Assembly (NCBI GenBank): GCA_022494885.1
Contig: JAGVSM010004555.1
Location: 62,001 to 126,000 of the forward strand
From: Micrasema longulum
Lineage: Eukaryota; Arthropoda; Insecta; Trichoptera; Brachycentridae
Length of the DNA stretch: 64,000 bases
Reading direction: 5' to 3'
In this document: in pieces, positions 44,890 to 56,599 of the stretch
How the letters are laid out: each line of letters begins with the position of its first letter
Numbering within the stretch: the stretch's first letter is position 1
Program-made: the position numbers and the translations under genes
The notes under the pieces: model-generated
Seen by the model: only the letters and a program-made list of their open reading frames with translations
What the model was told of the DNA's origin: nothing
The model's database searches: none

Positions 44890-45113
44890 GCAATAATATT
44901 TACACACATGTCCGCCCTAATTCCATTATAACACCCCCTCACCCACCCTCTCACAAACTTACACTCACACAAACACACAAGTATGTATTGTACGAGTATT
45001 TCATGTATTTATGTGGGTATCTGTCTCTATTGGTTTTATTCTCTGTATATTTTATTTGTTATATTTTTTTTAATGTATTACTGTTGATATCCCCAATAAA
45101 TAAAATAAAAAAT
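44890..45113 (+). mobile_element. LINE 3' untranslated end, like that at 14.3 kb
   Basis: A C-rich patch (ACACCCCCTCACCCACCCTC), then AT-rich sequence ending ACTGTTGATATCCCCAATAA and an A-rich tail. The intact LINE at 11450 has the same order: a C-rich patch, then ACTGTTGATTTCCCTAATAA and tail. Probably a 5'-truncated copy of a related element. Confidence 0.6.
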
Positions 45114-45164
45114 AAGAGAGACCTCTTTATAAAAGAAAATTATTCTTGATTCTTGGACTCTTTT

Positions 45165-45390
45165 ATATCCGGGTTTTACAGAGCTTATGACCTGTCATTG
45201 GCTGGTTTAAATGGTTATTTTACACACGGTGTACCATTCAATATTGTGCAAATAATCGATTTGTTTCTTACCGGCAGAATGATGAATTTTAGCACAGTGT
45301 AGATGCCGATTTATCTCTGTTGTAATATGTTAATATTTACAGTTCCCTAGAGAGTTGAATCCAGTCATTTTCGCAAAAAAAATTGACAAA
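45165..45390 (+). mobile_element. MITE-1 copy
   Basis: GACCTGTCATTGGCTGGTTT, TTTTACACACGGTGTACC and ATCTCTGTTGTAATATG followed by a GAGTTGAATCCAG module. The order matches the copy at 19427 in reverse, but one arm is reduced. Confidence 0.6.
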
Positions 45391-46094
45391 CGGAAAATAT
45401 TGTGCGTATAAATTTTTTAGTAATTATGATACATACGTACAAATATAAAAGTACCTAGGTACTCCTCTGGTTGTATGAAAGGAGTGTAGTATGCTATGGT
45501 AAGGTAGAGTATACGAGTATACCGTATAGATAGAGGTAGAGAGTATAGAAGTATAGGAATAGGAACAGCTAGAAGTAGATGGCAGATGGAGTAGTGCGTG
45601 GCTGGGCGGTATTACCCCGGCTAAGTTTTATTATGTTTAGGATCTTACCCTATCCCAGACGCGACCTTTCTGAATAAACCGCTCACGAAAAGTTACTCTA
45701 AATTATTTGTGTTATTATTTTCACCACAATAAACCAAGAGGCGTAATTACAGTGGAAAATAAGTCCACAGAACACCCAGGCTTGAGAAAAATTAAACACT
45801 TTTTTTATCACACTTGAAATTGAACTCAGATTTTCCTTGCGCCAGTCATAGTTTTAACTGCGGTGTTTTTGTGTAAATTTAATGAAAAACTAATTTTGTT
45901 TTCTCCTTTGCACTAATTATAATATTTTGAGTTTATCCAAATGCTTGTAAACAAAATACTGGATTTCACCCCTTAGAGATTTTTTCAAAATTTTATTTAT
46001 TTGTCTATGTACAGATTTGAGAATAAGTGCTTGAGGAGAATATAAGGTATAAGGTGGTTTGATTTTATAAATAACATTGAAGTCCGAAAACGGA
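45391..46094. other. No gene; purine-rich patch
   Basis: 45470-45600 is purine-rich with repeated GGTAGAG/TATAG words. Near 45820-45868 lies a weak reversed tRNA-like segment (GAACTCAGATTTTCC). An LTR was considered for 45470-45720, but no matching duplication was found. Confidence 0.35.
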
Positions 46095-46400
46095 CGCAGC
46101 AGCCTCCCATAACGAGCGTCTCGAGGATGCGGTGGTGGACCTGGCTTGGACACGTGCTGCGCGTGCCTCAGGAGAAGCTAAACCCTTCTTTACCGTTCTT
46201 TGCGTTACCTCTTCTTTAAACCTACGGGCTCACGCCGTCCTGGAAGGCCGTCGATGACGATCTTTCGACTTTATTCGGCGGAACTAAGGGGCGCTGGATT
46301 GACGTGAAAGGAGGCGAAAGTACTGGCTGGCGAAAGGGTCTCCTGAAAAACTGGTGGTATCCACATGCTCCATTTAGAAGCGAATGTGGAAAAGAAAAGC
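46095..46400 (+). pseudogene. Reverse transcriptase C-terminal remnant
   Basis: VSRMRWWTWLGHVLRVPQEK then LNPSLPFFALPLL and a stop. A shifted frame continues to ESTGWRKGLLKNWW. RW.WLGHVLR is a hallmark of the C-terminus of endonuclease-RT LINEs, and GWRK matches the later DR.GWRKL motif. It is broken by stops. Confidence 0.75.
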
Positions 46401-46499
46401 TAATTCCCAAGGCATACTTTTAACATGTCAACATTTAACCAATGTATTTTTTCCTAAATTTTTAAAAACCATGATTTTAAAGAGGCGATCTTATATTTT

Positions 46500-46800
46500 T
46501 TTATCCCTAGTTTCATATTTTATTTATTTTTTATTTATTTAATTTTACAATACGCCTAAGGAGCATTTAAAAAAAATATACAGGTAAGTACAAACATAGT
46601 AAGTAAGAATTTAAAATATAAACAACGATTCTTTGTATACATGTAGAAACAATAAAAAGCATACTGCTATGCAAAACAAAAAGTGAAACTTTACATAGTA
46701 AAAAAGAAAAAAAATGTATGACATTGTTTGTTGAATTTTGTTTTGTTATTGTTTTATTTATTCCCTTAATTATTTTATGCATAAAAATTGCTACATTATA
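46500..46800 (-). repeat. Possible LINE 3' untranslated end
   Basis: ATTTTTTATTTATTTAATTT followed by TACAATACGCCTAAGG has the look of a reversed LINE tail, similar in form to those at 32812 and 62370. No coding piece is attached. Confidence 0.35.
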
Positions 46801-46984
46801 TTCTGTTCTTTGTCCGTATTTAAAACAGAATAAACGTCGTTTTTATATTTTTTATTGTTTCAGCATTTAATGTGCGAAAAAACATTAAAATTATTTTAAA
46901 TAAAACACTTTTTTTTTTACCACATACGAATAAGTGTTAATTTAATGTAATAAGTGTTACTATATTAAACTCGTACGTAGTAAA

Positions 46985-47160
46985 AAAATACAAAGTATTT
47001 AGATAGTTGTACAAATAAAATTTTAACACCTTGTTATACCTTAACTTATCAACAATATATATGCAAAAATAATTTCAAAAACAAAACATTGTTATAAAAT
47101 CCAGACGCTTTCCGATTGCACTCTCTTTACCCAAACGGATGTTTGTTTTTAACTAAAATC
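46985..47160 (-). mobile_element. LINE-G 3' end, 5' truncated
   Basis: TATTTAGATAGTTGTACAAA, TTGTTATACCTTAACTTAT, AATAATTTCAAAAACAAAAC and ATTGTTATAAAATCCAGACG match 60100-60215 in the same order. Only the untranslated end is present. Confidence 0.75.
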
Positions 47161-47844
47161 ATCGCTTTTATATTTATAATAAGTTTCATATTTTAATTTC
47201 AACAAAAAAACGTATGGATTAAAGTTATTATTTATTTATTTTATTACAGAACAATTACAGACACCTGGACACCGTAGATTACATTCAAGATTATGTGATA
47301 TTGTTATACTAAATGCAATGTGTTTTGAGAGTTTTCTGTTTCCAATGAAAATGTATCTCTATTTTAAATATTTTATTTCATAATGAGTAAAAATATTCCA
47401 ATAATTAGTCAACTTGGCAATTAAGCACAGTGATTATTTTTTTCAGAGTAGGATTTGCGTAGTTTCAGTTTAATTATAAATGCTTTTATCTAATTTTTTC
47501 ATCAATTGCTTACTGAATTTGTGATCAATATGGTACCTACATACCTTCCCATTAATGTTTATAATTAAAACTAATAGATTTTATTACCTATCTGTATGTT
47601 TTTAAACGAAAATATCAGTTACATTTTATGCTGTAATTAATTTATTGAAGTCATTTTCTTAATTTGAGATATTTCAAAAAACAGTATCTCAATTTCCAAT
47701 AGAATCACGAACATCTATTAGAAAATTATATTAAAAATGTTCACGCGTAAGGTAAAAGGTTTAGTATGATTAAAATCATCACGCTTTTTCCAATAATATA
47801 GTAATGGCTATGATCCCAATAAAGGAATAAAAGCAAAATAATAC
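47161..47844. other. AT-rich sequence, no gene recognised
   Basis: No feature recognised. Confidence 0.5.
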
Positions 47845-47925
47845 TACAGTGTGTAAAGTGATATATTATTCCAGCCAATGACAAGCCATAAATTCTCCGA
47901 ACTCCGTAATTATAATTTTATCACG
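47845..47925 (-). mobile_element. MITE-1 core fragment
   Basis: ACTACAGTGTGTAAAGTGAT and CCAGCCAATGACAAGCC match the centre of the family. Both arms are missing or unrecognisable. Confidence 0.55.
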
Positions 47926-48394
47926 GCTACTGAAAATATGTTACTAAGTATGTATCCTAAAAAAAATATTTTTCGTAATTGAAAACCTCCGTTTTTTGCA
48001 GATTGACTGTAGTTACCTAGTACCTTTGCTTAGGGAATCATTTATTTTACAAGAAAGGGGTTTTGGGAACACGGAGGCAAAGGTGACTTTTTGGCGGTGA
48101 ACATTTTGTTCGAGAAATACTTTCATTTCATTATTTTATCGAGTCAAAAGGGTTGCTACTAAAAATTGAGAAACTAATTAATCGGTTTATGCTGTACCGA
48201 GATATATACGTTATTTTGGCATTTTATTTTAAACATTATATTTTATTTCCTATCGCGATTACACTCTTAGAATATCAATCACTGTAGGTAACAAAACATT
48301 GTAATTACTTCACTGCTAGTGAAAAGAAAATGTTGAATGTACATTTTTTTAAATACATATTTGCGTTTCTTAATTTTCCATAATATTTGTATTT
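47926..48394. other. AT-rich sequence, no gene recognised
   Basis: No feature recognised. Confidence 0.45.
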
Positions 48395-48518
48395 CCGTGG
48401 GCACTTTTATCGAGTTTTGAATAACTCATAATAGAAAATTAAAATCAAGTTAGAGTGGGGGTCGAGCCTAGGGTCTCTTATTTATGCGTCTGCAACATTA
48501 CGAGACCACAATCCGTTT
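48395..48518 (-). repeat. SINE-B copy, decayed
   Basis: The minus strand has CGGATTGTGGTCTCGTAATG, a degraded head, CTAGGCTCGACCCCC as B-box region, then CACTCTAACTTGATTTTAAT and TATTATGAGTTATTCAAAAC, matching the SINE-B body. Confidence 0.65.
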
Positions 48519-50171
48519 AAAATTGTATCATGTAAATTAATAAAAACCGTTTATTTGATTTTCATTTTCACTAATTGATGTTCCTTGGTTGTTTTTTAAT
48601 TTCAGTATTTTTAAGTCATTTATATAATAAATAAGTAGCTTGATATATTGAAGGTTTTTTTTATCCGTAGAAAATAGAGGTAGACAATTTAAAACAATTA
48701 AGTTTCATGACAGTTGTAAAATTATCATTTTTGCTCTCTAATTTTCAGTCAGTTAGTTCATTTATGCTGAACCGATAATATCCCTTACTAACTTATCACT
48801 ACATAAATAAAAAAACCTTAAAATACATATTTTTGACTTTTCAATTCAATTAACTTCTTTATTTAAAGTGCAAAGGACGTACTGATTTCTAGTAATTAAT
48901 TTGTAAAATTCTATGTAGGTGAAATGACAAAATGTATGCTTCAGGTACGAATTATGGATATAATACAAAAAAGTATTAATGTAAAAATACGCACTTTAAT
49001 TATTTCACGTACATAAACGTGCACATTCATAATGGAGAAACGAGCTTAAATAAAAAAAAAAATTTTTTTTACTAATAATTCGTGTATTTTTGGTCAGGCT
49101 TCTAAAACTCTTGTCTCTTTTATAAAGAATATCAATATAGGTACGCCGCAGTGGTATATGCACCGCAAGGCGCTTTTATATAATACATCTATCTTACGGC
49201 ATATTAAGTTCTTGCTGGTTCGTTTAAGTCTTTCTTACAGTCTTATCGTATACAGTATTTAAACATATCAAGAATGCAATGAAATCGAGTGCTTCGGAAA
49301 ATCAAATAGAATGAAGAAGATAAAAATGCAATGGCGCACTTTCTTTCTATGTTATTTACTGTAACTTTACAATTAAAAAAAATATAATAGTGTTCTTAGA
49401 AATATGGGATTGTATTAAAATTGCATCATGCGTTAGTTTTCCTTTGAGAAAGCTCTTGGATCTTAGAACGGTGTCTTGGATTCTATTCGGGAACGCAATA
49501 ACCCTAGAATTAAGCCTCATTTAATTCACCCTCCCGGTCGGATCGGTTGGCGTAGAACATAAACTGCCCAGAATCACTTCAGAACTACTAGATTGCTTTA
49601 ATTGCAATATTCCTTTCTAAACTGTTACAGTGCCAGAATAATATAGTGGTTAATAACAGAGTGTCAACAAATTCAAATAACTTGAAACATATATCCATTA
49701 TTCGTGTATTTATTTTTTAAATAAATTTATTCTTTCACAATTTTATATATTTTTTTATAATACAGAATAATGTTCTCTCACTGAGGTGTCTCGTGCCGAA
49801 GGAAACATTTTACAATAAGTACAATGAAACATGCCTTAAATTAGTTTTTTAACATAAAGAAAATAAAAACGTAATTAATCTAACTAACCTTATTATCATC
49901 GAAAACATAATAAGCAAAATAAACTATAATAATCATAAAAACATAATAAATTCATATAAACTTGCAAACAAAATTTCATAATCAGGAAACAATTTTTTAC
50001 CTATTTGACTTGATCCACTCATCTATCCGTGCGCAGCACACCTCCCCTATCCATTTCTTAATAGCAATTATATTTTGAAAGTACTAACTAATTATCCTTA
50101 TGGACAATGGAAGTAGATTGTACACTAACCGAGTAGTAGGCCAATCCTCTTTGACCGAAAGCTGTATTTTT
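48519..50171. other. No gene recognised
   Basis: Mostly AT-rich. 49140-49210 and 49440-49580 are less AT-rich and have no repeat match within the window. No exon, tRNA or hairpin precursor could be supported. Confidence 0.4.
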
Positions 50172-50717
50172 TTATTTAACTTTTTGTACATAATGTTATT
50201 TGTACATTGGCGGGCTTATTGCCAAACGGCAATTTCTTCCAACCAACCAATAAAATAAAAGTATTGATTTTATAATTCTAGTTACAGAACATATTTAATA
50301 GAAAAAAAAAATTAAAAGCTAAAGATATATAAAAATAGAAATAAACGTATTTGTTTATGAATTACCTTAAATCAAAACTATTACTCAATGGGAAAAAAGA
50401 ACAAAAGAGGAAAGAAGAAAAGGGAAAGGAGGAGAGATTAAGGAAGAGAAAGGAGATGTTTCTTCGGGCGTGATTTAAACAGAGATAAGGTAGTAACATC
50501 TCTGATGGTGGATGGGAGATGATTTCACAGTCGAGCCGCATGGACACTAAATGAGTAAGAGAAGAAAGAGAAATTGTGGATGGGTATTAAGAGAGTGCCT
50601 TGAGAATTAGTACGAAGAAGTAAACCATGAACTAATAAGTGTTAAAAAATTTCACGCAGGTATATAGGAGAGTTAGGACTATGAAGTACATTGAACAGAA
50701 GTGAGAGGGAGTGATAT
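50172..50717 (-). mobile_element. LINE-K 3' end, left arm of an inverted pair
   Basis: Read on the minus strand, it contains the protein segment from YHSLSLLFNVLHSPNSPIYL through HAARL (the next residue W is a stop) to FKSRPKKHLLSLP and a stop near 50437. An untranslated end follows with TATTGGTTGGTTGGAAGAAA and TGTACATTATG-type words. It is an almost exact inverted copy of 50971-51508. Small differences include early stops, so neither protein is whole. Confidence 0.9.
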
Positions 50718-50841
50718 TTTAAAGTCGTTTTTGCAGCATCAGGGTGGAGTATCTAGTAACTCTTGTATTTGTGTAATGAGTTATGGAAGGTAGAGAATAA
50801 TGTTTGTGTGCGTTCAGTAACAGAGCCTATACATAAAGTAG

Positions 50842-51508
50842 TTTTACAGATGTAACATTAAGAATACATGCATAAGGTACATTTTTGGTCTTAGGAAATA
50901 TGACCACATTTCTGATTATCGTAGGCAACTGAAATGGCTCAAAATTAGACAGCGGAGAGACTATCACTCCCTCTCACTTCTGTTCAATGTACTTCATAGT
51001 CCTAACGCTCCTATATACCTGCGTGAAAAATTTCAACGCTTATCAGTTCATGGTTTACCTCTTCGTTCTCATTCTCAAGGCACTCTCTTAATACCCATAC
51101 ACAATTCCTCTTTCTTCTCTAACTCATATAGTGTCCATGCGGCTCGACTGTGGAATCATCTCCCATCCACCATCAAAGATGTTACTACATTATCTCTGTT
51201 TAAATCACGTCTGAAGAAACATCTCCTTTCTCTTCCTTAATCTCTCTCCTTTCCTTTTTCTTCTTTCCTCTTTTTTCCTTTTTCCCATTGAGTAATAGTT
51301 TTGATTTAAGGTAATTTATAAACAAATACGTTTATTTCTATTTTATATATCTTTAGCTTTTTAATCTTTTTTTCTATTGAATATGTTCTGTAACTTGAAT
51401 TATAAAAATAAAACTTTTATTTTATTGGTTGGTTGGAAGAAATTGCCATTTGGCAATAAGCCCGCCAATGTACAAATAACATTATGTACAAAAAGTTAAA
51501 TAAATAAA
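50842..51508 (+). mobile_element. LINE-K 3' end, right arm of an inverted pair
   Basis: The plus-strand frame is open from about 50842 to TAA at 51238: CIRYIFGLRKYDHISDYRRQ, LKWLKIRQRRDYHSL, NAPIYLREKF, then HAARLWNHLPSTIKD and FKSRLKKHLLSLP. This is the post-RT C-terminal domain of a Jockey/CR1-group LINE. The 3' region to 51508 holds TTGGTTGGTTGGAAGAAATT and GCCCGCCAATGTACAAATAA and ends in AAATAAATAAA. It keeps about 40 more codons at its 5' side than the left arm. Confidence 0.9.
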
Positions 51509-52295
51509 GATTTACGAATATATCATATTTAAGACCATTATTCACGTATTTTAGGATAAATAGTAAAACACCCGTATAAATTGTACTTAAATAATTAAGT
51601 ATTTTGGCATTTCTGATGTCGTCCGTCTTGTAAGCAACAAAAACGACATCAATTATTACAAACAAAAATTTACGATGCATGTAAATGGAGCGATTTGCTG
51701 ATAAATGTCGATAAATTGAATGTGATGGTTTTTGAAAGAAATTAAAATATCACCAAATGTGAGATCACTGTGAATACTGTAACAGGTAGAGGAATTTGTA
51801 TATCTGCAAAGAATGTTTAATAACAAATGGAATGACTGAGAAATATATTGAAAGGAGGGTGAGTGTGGGGAACATAGTGAATGGTGAACTTAAATCAACC
51901 TTGACAAATAAATTGATCCTGACTTGGGAAGATGGATAGGAGCTAGCAGCCGACAGAGATACCCGAAGGCTCTCTGTGGACGCCATATGCTCGAACGATT
52001 ATTGTTTTTTCAAAGTATGTCATATTATTAAGTAAATGTCAAAAATCATAGTAGGTAGTAGGTACGCATGAGGTTTTTAAAATTCAGTATACCCAATGTA
52101 AACTACTTTTGTATGGGGGAGTTTGAACCCCCAAACCCCCTTTTATTTGTCGTTGATCTGCCCTGGCACAGAATTAATAAATAAAATGCGTAGTTCCCTT
52201 GAAACGTGTTTAATTTTATTTTATACATTCATAAAATATTCAATATATGTAATCAAATATACTTTTTTTGCAAATACTATTTACCCTAGTTTATT
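51509..52295. other. No gene recognised
   Basis: AT-rich with a mixed patch at 51900-51990. No transposon or RNA gene was recognised. Confidence 0.4.
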
Positions 52296-52490
52296 TCTAA
52301 TGGTACCAGGCTGGCATAAACGCATCCGGATAACACTCAGATCTCTAACAAGATTTCTTTCCAGGCAATTATCCTTTGTACACAACTACCAGCGACACAT
52401 TTCCCCACGATCACGTGACCGCCACGCGCCGAGGGCTAATCCAATATTTCCGTTCGTCGCCCGAGCTTTTGTTCAAATCGCTTAGTTTAC
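52296..52490. promoter_or_regulatory. GC-rich block with E-box and TAATCC motifs
   Basis: Contains GATCACGTGACC (E-box CACGTG) at about 52409, CCACGCGCCGAGG, and GGCTAATCCAATATT, an Otx/Bicoid-like TAATCC overlapping a CCAAT motif. The plus-strand 120-residue frame over it lacks family resemblance. It may be an enhancer or an unannotated exon, and I favour regulatory DNA weakly. Confidence 0.3.
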
Positions 52491-52984
52491 TGCACAAGTG
52501 AATAGTAAACCTTCATAATTCTTCTCCCCTGGTTACAAGAGATGATAAATATTCTCTTTGGCCTAGTTTTGATTGATTTGACATGAATTTATATGACGAG
52601 AGAGTGGCACATGATATTCTTTGATAACTTGTAATAAAATGTAATGAGATAGGTTTTACTTTGTAAAATATCATCGATTGTTGGTAAGCATTTATGCATT
52701 AAAGATTAGACTTTCCCAAGTGGAGTATAAAACGTCATTACAAAGAAACTGACCTTATATACAATTCTGGCGGTAGGGATACTTAAACGAAACTGCATAG
52801 GAGAGGTACGCCTAACCGTACGCAGTCCATAAGAGTACGCATAGACAATAGCTACATACTTTCACATCAATTGTGTAAAAATTCAGAAGAAAAAAAAAAA
52901 ATTAAAACATACCTAACATATCAATAAAACGAAAAAGGATTTTCAAGAAACTAAAATTATATTCTTAGATATGAAACATATTAC
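52491..52984. other. AT-rich sequence, no gene recognised
   Basis: An A run at 52891-52902 lies at the 3' side of the LINE remnant to the right and could be its tail on the opposite strand. Confidence 0.4.
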
Positions 52985-53470
52985 TCAGCTTCCTGTCTTG
53001 TCTTTATAGCAATCCATTTATGGACTCTAGCTTTGAAAATATTGTTTTTCATTTTGTTCACCAATATGTCCTTGCTTAAAAAGTTGTATAGCTTAGGAGC
53101 CAGAAAAGTATAATGCCTTTGTCCGTAATTTGGTTTTTTCTTTGGGAGCAGAAGTATTGTCTTTTGTCTTTGCCTAGTGTCGTAAAGTGTTGTCCGTCAT
53201 TACGTCTGTCAGGATTTTGATAGAAATGTCTTAAAATTGTATTTATGTATGGTTGTCTTATGTCTTTACTAGAAATTCTGTAAAAATTCTGTGTGTAGAG
53301 TATAAGAGAATATCTCATAGTATATTTTATTTCTGTCAACACTTATAAAATCATTGCATCTTTGCAATATTTTTACATCTTCTCTTGAACGTGTATTATG
53401 TATGAACTCATACATACCGCTAACTGGGCTGACACATCTAGCCAGCAGATGAAATAACTTATAATGTTTT
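52985..53470 (-). pseudogene. LINE C-terminal remnant
   Basis: The minus-strand frames read VSPVSGMYEFIHNTRSREDV, then after shifts LPKKKPNYGQRHYTFLAPKL followed by YNFLSKDI, and FKARVHKWI before a stop. NTRS..D, YG.R.FTFLAPKLYN.L and F..KV..W are in the right order for a Jockey/CR1-group C-terminal domain. Three frames are needed, so it is not functional. Confidence 0.75.
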
Positions 53471-54695
53471 TTCATCTTATATTTTAAACAGACGACTTAA
53501 AGTACTGAGTCTTTATTATTTTGGTGTTACAATTTTGTTGTTTTACTAAAGGTACGTAATATTATTGTTATTCAAATTGTTAACAAGTTTTCTAATTTGT
53601 CATTTGTCGTTTGCATTGTCATTTTGTAAACTTAATAGATGTTATATCAAGTGGTTTGTGCCCACAAGAGTTCGCAAATTTATTTCACTAGAAAGATTCT
53701 AGAAAAGATTTTTTATGGCGTTACAAACAAAAACTTTCGAAAACTTGCATTCAAATTTGCAGAACTCAATGAGATAGTGCATCGCTTAAATAAAGACTCG
53801 AAAATGGTACTTGCGTACTTTTAAGGAATCGCTCGCGTACTCTTAGGGAAGTTCAACCTTATAGTACTCATTTCTTATTGAAATAACTTTTTTCGGATTG
53901 CTCTAAATTACCTGGTAGATTGTGTATAAGAATGGGGCATTAATTTGACATAAAAATCTTTGAAATCTGAATTGTATCTATTAGGTGCGTACTCTTACCT
54001 CCCCTATAATTCAAACTATACAAACAAAGATTTTATTAATTATGGAGTTTCGCATAATATGCTTTGGCCTAAACAATTTTAATTGTAGTAAACATATTAT
54101 GTTTACCTTCAGATTTTCTGTTAGGAGGTATTATACATACATTTTTAAAAAATTAAATAAATATATAGTAAATATTCGGATCAAAATGCTAGGCTAAAAA
54201 ACTCATGTTTTTTGTATAGAATGTCTGTATTATTTATTTTAATTTCGTTTATTTACTTCAAATTGACGCTTTATTGCTTATATGCGTGTAACTTATGTTT
54301 AATACATTAAAAAATATACATCACTATGTTAATGTTACATAGAATCGCAACTTTTCGTTTTAAGATCCGAATGTTTATTTTTGTTTTAAAACATATATAT
54401 AGGATAAATCTTATTTTAATTACCAAAAGTAATTATAGATAAAAATTTACTTATCAGATACACTATTTTAAAAACATGTAAACATATATTTTTTGTCATA
54501 AGCAACCCGTAGACGAGAAGTAGGTAGAGTTTTTTCGATAAAATCAATTTTTACTAATGTTTTTTTACATGTATCTCTGTTTCAAAAAAAAAACCTGTTG
54601 ACAAACCGGTTTCATGGTTTAGCAAGTTTTTATTTTTATTTTCGTATGCTTTATTTATTCAATTTTAAATGAATAACACACCAAGATTTTATTTT
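53471..54695. other. AT-rich sequence, no gene recognised
   Basis: No repeats, RNA genes or coding regions recognised. The 61- and 70-residue frames at 53639 and 53985 have no recognised family. Confidence 0.5.
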
Positions 54696-54880
54696 AGAGG
54701 CTCTTCAGTAGATGAGACAGAGAGGATATGGAAGGAAGTTATAAAAAAATACTCCACAATGTCCAGACCAATTGAGAAAATAATATTTCTGGTACTTTTT
54801 CTTGCAACAGGCGGAAATCGAACCCGAGACGCTAGTTTCACAGTTGGCTATATAATTAACTGGACCACGGCGCCTGTCGT
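54696..54880 (-). repeat. SINE-C copy (tRNA-derived)
   Basis: The minus strand begins ACAGGCGCCGTGGTCCAGTT. Its B box is CGGGTTCGATTTCCGCC, followed by GTTGCAAGAAAAAGTACC, CAATTGGTCTGGACATTGTG and GAGTATTTTTTTATAACTTC. It ends near CTGAAGAGCCTC. The anticodon arm is recognisable (ACTGTGAAACT). Confidence 0.85.
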
Positions 54881-55014
54881 GTATTTTATTATTTTTTGAC
54901 GATTATAAAAATATATAAATGAGATTGGAAATATTTAAAACTCAAGATAAATATTGATAAACTGAAATTAAAAAGAGAAAGATAAACACTTCTCCTGCGC
55001 AATATTCTGCGTGC

Positions 55015-55260
55015 GTTTAAATCTCGCCCAACCCCCCCTCGTCCGTCTTCCTACTCTCACCAAATGACAATTTTAATATTGACACGTCTATTACGGTCCA
55101 AAGGATGGTAATGTAGAATAAATACTCCCGCCCACCGTCGCTATGCACATGGGCGCCACGTGGCCGGCACGCCACTCGCCCTGCACGCACAAGGGCGGGT
55201 AAAAGGCGGGTGGAACAATATAAAGAGGAATCGGAAGAAGACCCCCCGATTCTACCACAC
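55015..55260 (+). promoter_or_regulatory. GC-rich block with E-box and TATA motif
   Basis: GGGCGCCACGTGGCCGGC at about 55151 has an E-box CACGTG. GGGCGGGTAAAAGGCGGG and TATAAAG at 55219-55225 follow. A transcription start about 30 bases past the TATA motif would fall near 55250. No coding exon was recognised downstream on the plus strand before the MITE at 55501, so promoter function is a guess. Confidence 0.3.
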
Positions 55261-55500
55261 TACTGATTGTTGTAGGGCTAATCTGCATGAAATATTTTAT
55301 TATATAGTACTCAGATAACATTAGAAGAATCTGATTATATATTTGTTTACATGATTTTTTGAAAGCTACGATTTTCTATCGAATTAGAAATTTTGATCAG
55401 TTGAAGTTTCAATTTAAGAAGATTCATTAAACATTTGATTGAACAAGTAAAACAATACTCCAATTTAATGTAATTTTTATTAATGATAAATTATAAACGA

Positions 55501-55890
55501 TTTTTTTAGTATGTCCAAATGTTTGTAGACAGGCTGGATTTCCGCCCTGGGGAGTTATTTAGATCTCAATTTGTTGCAACAGAGACGAAAAAATTTTTTG
55601 AGAATGGAAAATGGGAGTCTAGAAATTTACAGGGCTAAAATAAAATAGGATAAAAATTTTAAAAATGTGTTCAGGTGTTACCTAGTAGGTGAAATGGTTC
55701 AGCCGGATGAATCTCACCCACACGATAAAGGTGCCTGCTCTTTTACTAAACAAAATTCAATAGATGGAAGAGTTGAGGAAATGTGCATTAAACCATTCAA
55801 TGACAGGTTCTTAGCCTTGTAAATGCCTATATTTCCATATTCCTTTCTCAAAAATGTTTTCCCTCTCTGTTGCAACAAATTTAGATGTTT
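55501..55890. mobile_element. MITE-1 copy with long terminal inverted repeats
   Basis: TTTGTTGCAACAGAGACG at about 55571 faces CTCTCTGTTGCAACAAAT at the right end. The inner arms (GGAAAATGGGAGTCTAGAAA, TTTACAGGGCT and AGCCTTGTAAATGCCTATAT, TTCCATATTCC) are also complementary, giving about 75 bp of arm. A module GTCCAAATGTTTGTAGACAG then GCTGGATTTCC lies left of the arm and matches 29090 in reverse. No coding capacity. Confidence 0.8.
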
Positions 55891-56399
55891 AATCAAATTG
55901 ACATAAACGCAATGAAAATGTCATATCAATTTCTGAGTAATATTGCCTAACCTGCCAGATACCTACCTTAACAGTCCTTAGTCGTGATAAAACGTGACGC
56001 TGCGCAGAAAAACATCGTGTTTGATGAGAAAATATTTTGACTACACTCTAACCGTTAAAAACGGAACATATAATATAACGTTTTACTCAAAAATATAATT
56101 TATTTTATTGAACAAGTAGATAATCAGTAATATTTTTTAAGTACGTATTTTACAATTTTAAAGTGCGTAAATAATACACTGATAGTCAGTGTCATTGCTA
56201 TGATAACGAGTTACACAAAAACATGAAATGAGGAAATCAAAAAACTACATACGTATATTTCTTTCTCTCGTTTATGTATATGTTTTCGTGTGAATCGTGA
56301 TTTGCTGCCTCTTTATTTCAAATCATTAAGGGCAACGCAACATTATTTTTTAAATAATATGAGATGCTGTAGGTAAGGCAATAACGAGTCTTTGTGTTA
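55891..56399. other. AT-rich sequence, no gene recognised
   Basis: No feature recognised. Confidence 0.45.
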
Positions 56400-56599
56400 T
56401 TTATTTGGTTTACAAACAATAAAAAAATAATACATAATACACATAAAAATATTGAAACAATAAAAAAAAATAGGCACTACTTATTTTTTATCAATTACAT
56501 GTAAACACTAACTAAATACATATTTATTTAAAATGAGTAAAATTAAGGATTGAATTGAATTTTAATTTTTGTAAAAGTTGAAATAAAGTTTCGAAAATT

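Noticed and set aside
45470..45720. Solo LTR
   Set aside because: A TG..CA interval with a promoter-like and AATAAA-like content can be drawn, but no flanking 4-6 bp duplication or second copy was found.
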